NCBI GenBank assembly: GCA_017649745.1
Contig: JAGCGE010000347.1
Coordinates: 1-9,908, forward strand
Direction of reading: 5' to 3'
From: Clostridiales bacterium
GTDB taxonomy: Bacteria; Bacillota_A; Clostridia; Saccharofermentanales; Saccharofermentanaceae
DNA length: 9,908 nucleotides
Positions within the stretch are counted from its first letter, which is position 1. Each line of letters starts with the position of its first letter. The notes beneath the pieces were generated by a model. It did not search any database, had not been told where the DNA came from, and worked only from the letters and a program-made list of their open reading frames with translations. The translations under genes and the position numbers were made by a program. Below are positions 7,630 through 9,908 of this stretch, one piece after another.

Positions 7630-8373
7630 ATGGATAAGGAACAGATCAGGTTTTTAGAGAACATCTCATCAAATGCTTTTGTCGGTTTGGAAGATGAATA
7701 CTATGACGGATGGGAACTGCGTTTCACTCATGGTTTTACCGGAAGAGCAAATTCCATACAGATCAAAGGTGAATCATCTATAGACTTATCTGTGAAGATC
7801 GCATTTTGCGAGAAAAAATATTCAGAGCATGATTTACCATGCATATTTAAATTGTCCGACGCAGACAAAGAATTTATCTCTATTCTAGAAAACAGAGGCT
7901 ATTATGTTTTAAAGCCAACTGATGTGATGACACTTCCGCTGAATGATACTGCTATAGACAACAAGATATTAAACGATGTAAGTTACAGTTCAACTTCGGA
8001 AGGCTGGTTTGAACCATATTTCGAATTCGAGAATATGGAAGATGAAATGAAACAGGATCTGACAAAAAAGATTCATGCAAAAGTCTCTGTCGATCAGATC
8101 TATATCAAACTCATGCATGATGGGAAAGTTGCGGCTGTTGCATCTTTAGCTGTCGAGAACGGATACAGCCTGCTTCATAATGTTGTTGTCTCCCCTAACC
8201 TTCGCGGCCTCGGACTAGGCAAAAAACTCTGTCAGGCTGCTATATTAATCTCTAAAGAATCCGGAGCATCACATATATATCTCCAGGTAATACAGAATAA
8301 TCCGATAGCAATGAATCTATATAACAAGCTCGGTTTCGAAAAACAGTATACATATTACTATGTAACTAAGTAA
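7630..8373 (+). CDS. GNAT-family N-acetyltransferase with N-terminal accessory lobe
   Basis: This 247-residue protein should transfer an acetyl group from acetyl-CoA to an amine; the substrate is unknown. The C-terminal GNAT fold shows VVVSPNLRGLGLGKKL (about 185-200), whose RGLGLG (192-197) is the acetyl-CoA pyrophosphate loop (motif A), and NNPIAMNLYNKLGF (223-236), the conserved motif-B region ending in Tyr231 and the LGF turn. The N-terminal part has YYDGWELRFTHGFTGRANS (24-42), resembling the DGW-LR-RANS segment of two-lobed GNAT proteins of the Rv0428c type (recalled similarity, not searched). The ATG has GGAGG (7620-7624) 5 bases upstream. It follows the zinc-ribbon gene by 11 bases. 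Codon choice is more AT-rich and less biased than in argG and argH, consistent with lower expression or a more recent arrival. A role in arginine metabolism is possible by position only. Confidence 0.88.
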   Translation: MDKEQIRFLENISSNAFVGLEDEYYDGWELRFTHGFTGRANSIQIKGESSIDLSVKIAFCEKKYSEHDLPCIFKLSDADKEFISILENRGYYVLKPTDVMTLPLNDTAIDNKILNDVSYSSTSEGWFEPYFEFENMEDEMKQDLTKKIHAKVSVDQIYIKLMHDGKVAAVASLAVENGYSLLHNVVVSPNLRGLGLGKKLCQAAILISKESGASHIYLQVIQNNPIAMNLYNKLGFEKQYTYYYVTK

Positions 8374-8381
8374 TAAGCGAC

Positions 8382-8411
8382 TTGTGACAACACCATTATA
8401 GGTGTTATATT
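8382..8411 (+). promoter_or_regulatory. Probable promoter of argH
   Basis: In the 85-base gap before argH a weak -35 candidate TTGTGA (8382-8387; four of six matches) lies 18 bases before TATATT (8406-8411; five of six matches to TATAAT). An alternative pairing uses GTGACA (8384-8389) with TATTAT (8408-8413) at 18 bases. Either gives a leader of roughly 40 bases. argH could also be read through from the GNAT gene, since no clear terminator separates them. Confidence 0.5.
8389..8406. repeat. Inverted repeat AACACC-N6-GGTGTT inside the argH promoter
   Basis: AACACC (8389-8394) and GGTGTT (8401-8406) are exact reverse complements around the 6-base centre ATTATA. There is no T-run after it, so it is a poor terminator. 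It sits between the -35 and -10 candidates, which is a typical place for a repressor operator. It does not resemble an ARG box. Confidence 0.55.
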
Positions 8412-8458
8412 ATCTGAGTAAAAAAATGAACTAATATTGGTTTTAAAGGAGAATTACC

Positions 8459-9820
8459 ATGGCTAAGAAAATGTGGGCAGGAAGATTTGAAAAGGCTACA
8501 GACGAGGCAGTTAACGATTTTAACTCTTCCCTTCCTTTCGACTGCAGAATGTATAAACAGGATATCGAGGGATCTGTTGCACACAGCAAGATGCTCGCTA
8601 AACAGGGAATCATTTCTCAGGAAGATGCAGACAAGATCAGAGAAGGACTTCTCTCTATCATGGATGATATTGATTCCGGTACGCTCACATTCGATTCCGA
8701 TGCTGAATACATCCATATGTTCATCGAAGAAGAACTTACTAACAGGATCGGAGATGCAGGAAAGCGTCTTCACACAGGTAGAAGCCGTAACGATCAGGTT
8801 GCTTTGGATCAGCGTCTTTACGCTATCGATGAAGCTTATGAGATCATGAGCCTTGTTGGTGAATTAAGAGACAGCCTTATCGATATCGCTAAAGATAACC
8901 TTAATACTTATATGCCAGGTTATACACATCTTCAGAGAGCTCAGCCAATTACATTTGCTCATTATCTCGGAGCATATATCGAGATGTTCGGTAGAGATAT
9001 GGCTCGTCTTGAAGAAGCTATCGCAAGAACAAACATCTCTCCTCTCGGTTCAGGTGCTCTTGCAGGAACAACATATCCTCTTGACCGTGAATTCGTAGCT
9101 GAAGAGCTCGGTATGGAAGATGTTACAAGGAACTCTCTTGATGGTGTTGCTGACAGAGATTGGGCTATCGAATTATCATCTTTCGCTTCAATCCTCATGA
9201 TGCATCTTTCTAGACTTTCAGAAGAGATCATCCTTTATTCATCACAGGAATTCAAGTTCATCGAGCTCGATGATGCATATTCAACTGGTTCCTCAATGAT
9301 GCCTCAGAAGAAGAATCCTGACGTAGCTGAACTTACAAGAGGTAAGACAGGAAGAGTATACGGAGATCTCATTTCCCTTCTCGTTACTATGAAGGGTCTC
9401 CCTCTCACATATAACAAGGATATGCAGGAAGTTCAGGAAGCACTTTTCGATGTTGTTGATACATTAAAGGGTGTACTTGTTCCATTCACAGGAATGATCA
9501 AGACAATGACGATCCGTAAGGACAACATGGAAGCAGCTGCTCTCGGCGGATTTACTAACGCTACTGACCTCGCTGACTATCTTGTTCGTAAGGGTATCCC
9601 ATTCAGGAGCACACACGAGATCTCAGGTAAGCTCGTACATTACTGCATCGAGAATAACACTTCCCTTCTTGATCTTAAGATCGAAGAATTCAAGAAGTTC
9701 TCTGATCTCATCGAAGAGGATGTTTACGATGCTATCTCACTTAAGACATGCGTTGAAAAGCGTCTCGTCACAGGTGGTCCGGCTCCAGAGGCAATGAAGA
9801 AATATCTCGATCAGCTTTGA
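8459..9820 (+). CDS. argH: Argininosuccinate lyase
   Basis: This enzyme splits argininosuccinate into arginine and fumarate, the last step of arginine synthesis, in the cytoplasm as a homotetramer of the fumarase/aspartase superfamily. The 453 residues match the normal length (about 460). Seen in order are the N-terminal MWAGRF segment, HTGRSRNDQVALDQRL (105-120), GYTHLQRAQP (154-163) with the conserved His157 of the active site, SPLGSGALAGT (194-204), and the superfamily signature GSSMMPQKKNPD (277-288), whose flexible loop carries the catalytic serine. The ATG has AAAGGAG (8445-8451) 7 bases upstream. Codon choice resembles argG. A GNAT domain is fused to ArgH in some bacteria, but here the reading frame ends at the normal length. 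A strong terminator follows, so argH ends its transcription unit. Confidence 0.97.
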   Translation: MAKKMWAGRFEKATDEAVNDFNSSLPFDCRMYKQDIEGSVAHSKMLAKQGIISQEDADKIREGLLSIMDDIDSGTLTFDSDAEYIHMFIEEELTNRIGDAGKRLHTGRSRNDQVALDQRLYAIDEAYEIMSLVGELRDSLIDIAKDNLNTYMPGYTHLQRAQPITFAHYLGAYIEMFGRDMARLEEAIARTNISPLGSGALAGTTYPLDREFVAEELGMEDVTRNSLDGVADRDWAIELSSFASILMMHLSRLSEEIILYSSQEFKFIELDDAYSTGSSMMPQKKNPDVAELTRGKTGRVYGDLISLLVTMKGLPLTYNKDMQEVQEALFDVVDTLKGVLVPFTGMIKTMTIRKDNMEAAALGGFTNATDLADYLVRKGIPFRSTHEISGKLVHYCIENNTSLLDLKIEEFKKFSDLIEEDVYDAISLKTCVEKRLVTGGPAPEAMKKYLDQL

Positions 9821-9848
9821 TCTCAGTTATAAATTTGATTAAAAGATT

Positions 9849-9884
9849 AAGGGTGACTCACTTCATAAGTAAGTCACCCTTTTA
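9849..9884 (+). terminator. Rho-independent terminator after argH
   Basis: GGGTGACTCACTT (9851-9863) pairs with AAGTAAGTCACCC (9867-9879), giving 12 pairs with one C-A mismatch and a 3-base CAT loop, extended by two A-T pairs. A T-rich run TTTTATTATTT follows. It starts about 30 bases after the argH stop. The A-rich bases before the stem could allow weak termination from the other strand as well. Confidence 0.9.
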
Positions 9885-9908
9885 TTATTTCCTAGTCATA
9901 GGATCGTC

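Noticed and set aside
8427..8440. ARG-box-like TGAAC-TAAT-ATTGG before argH
   Set aside because: Only 7 of 10 arm bases match, and there is no second box beside it, so it is too weak to call.
8405..8773. A 122-codon open frame on the minus strand over the argH start
   Set aside because: It is antisense to argH and its promoter region, with no ribosome binding site or known motif.
9821..9908. A further gene at the right edge
   Set aside because: Only the argH terminator and a short AT-rich tail are present; no supported start or coding frame is visible.

Overview
The window carries seven genes, one cut by the left edge, of an ordinary biosynthetic and housekeeping chromosomal region. The organism is most likely a Clostridia-class Firmicute. 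The evidence is strong GGAGG-type ribosome binding sites before every gene, sigma-A-like promoters, fairly low GC, the long PurL type found in Clostridia, and an HtpG with the clostridial/Bacteroides-type IIGHFGLGFYSAF motif. A more exact placement (Lachnospiraceae, Oscillospiraceae or a relative) would be a guess. I see no mobile elements, CRISPR arrays, tRNA or rRNA.

Left half (minus strand, reading right to left from about 5.83 kb): a fold-type IV PLP aminotransferase/lyase, then htpG (Hsp90 chaperone), then purL (FGAM synthase, purine synthesis), which runs off the left edge before its glutaminase domain. Gaps of 21 and 40 bases contain only ribosome binding sites, so the three genes are probably one transcription unit.

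Centre (5829-6059): a divergent intergenic region. It holds a good sigma-A promoter for argG, two tandem ARG-box-like ArgR/AhrC operators just downstream of the -10 box, a perfect 9+9 inverted repeat of unknown role, and a possible -10 box for the leftward unit.

Right half (plus strand): argG (argininosuccinate synthase) ends at a strong intrinsic terminator. Then come a small unrecognised zinc-ribbon protein and a GNAT acetyltransferase, closely spaced and probably cotranslated. argH (argininosuccinate lyase) follows with its own probable promoter, and the window closes with a second strong terminator. ArgG joins citrulline and aspartate into argininosuccinate, and ArgH splits that into arginine and fumarate, so the last two steps of arginine synthesis sit here separated by two genes that are not obviously arginine-related.

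No clear undescribed system is present. The points most worth a second look are the argG operator, a departure from a usually conserved ArgG motif, the unexplained palindromes, and the zinc-ribbon/GNAT pair inserted between argG and argH.
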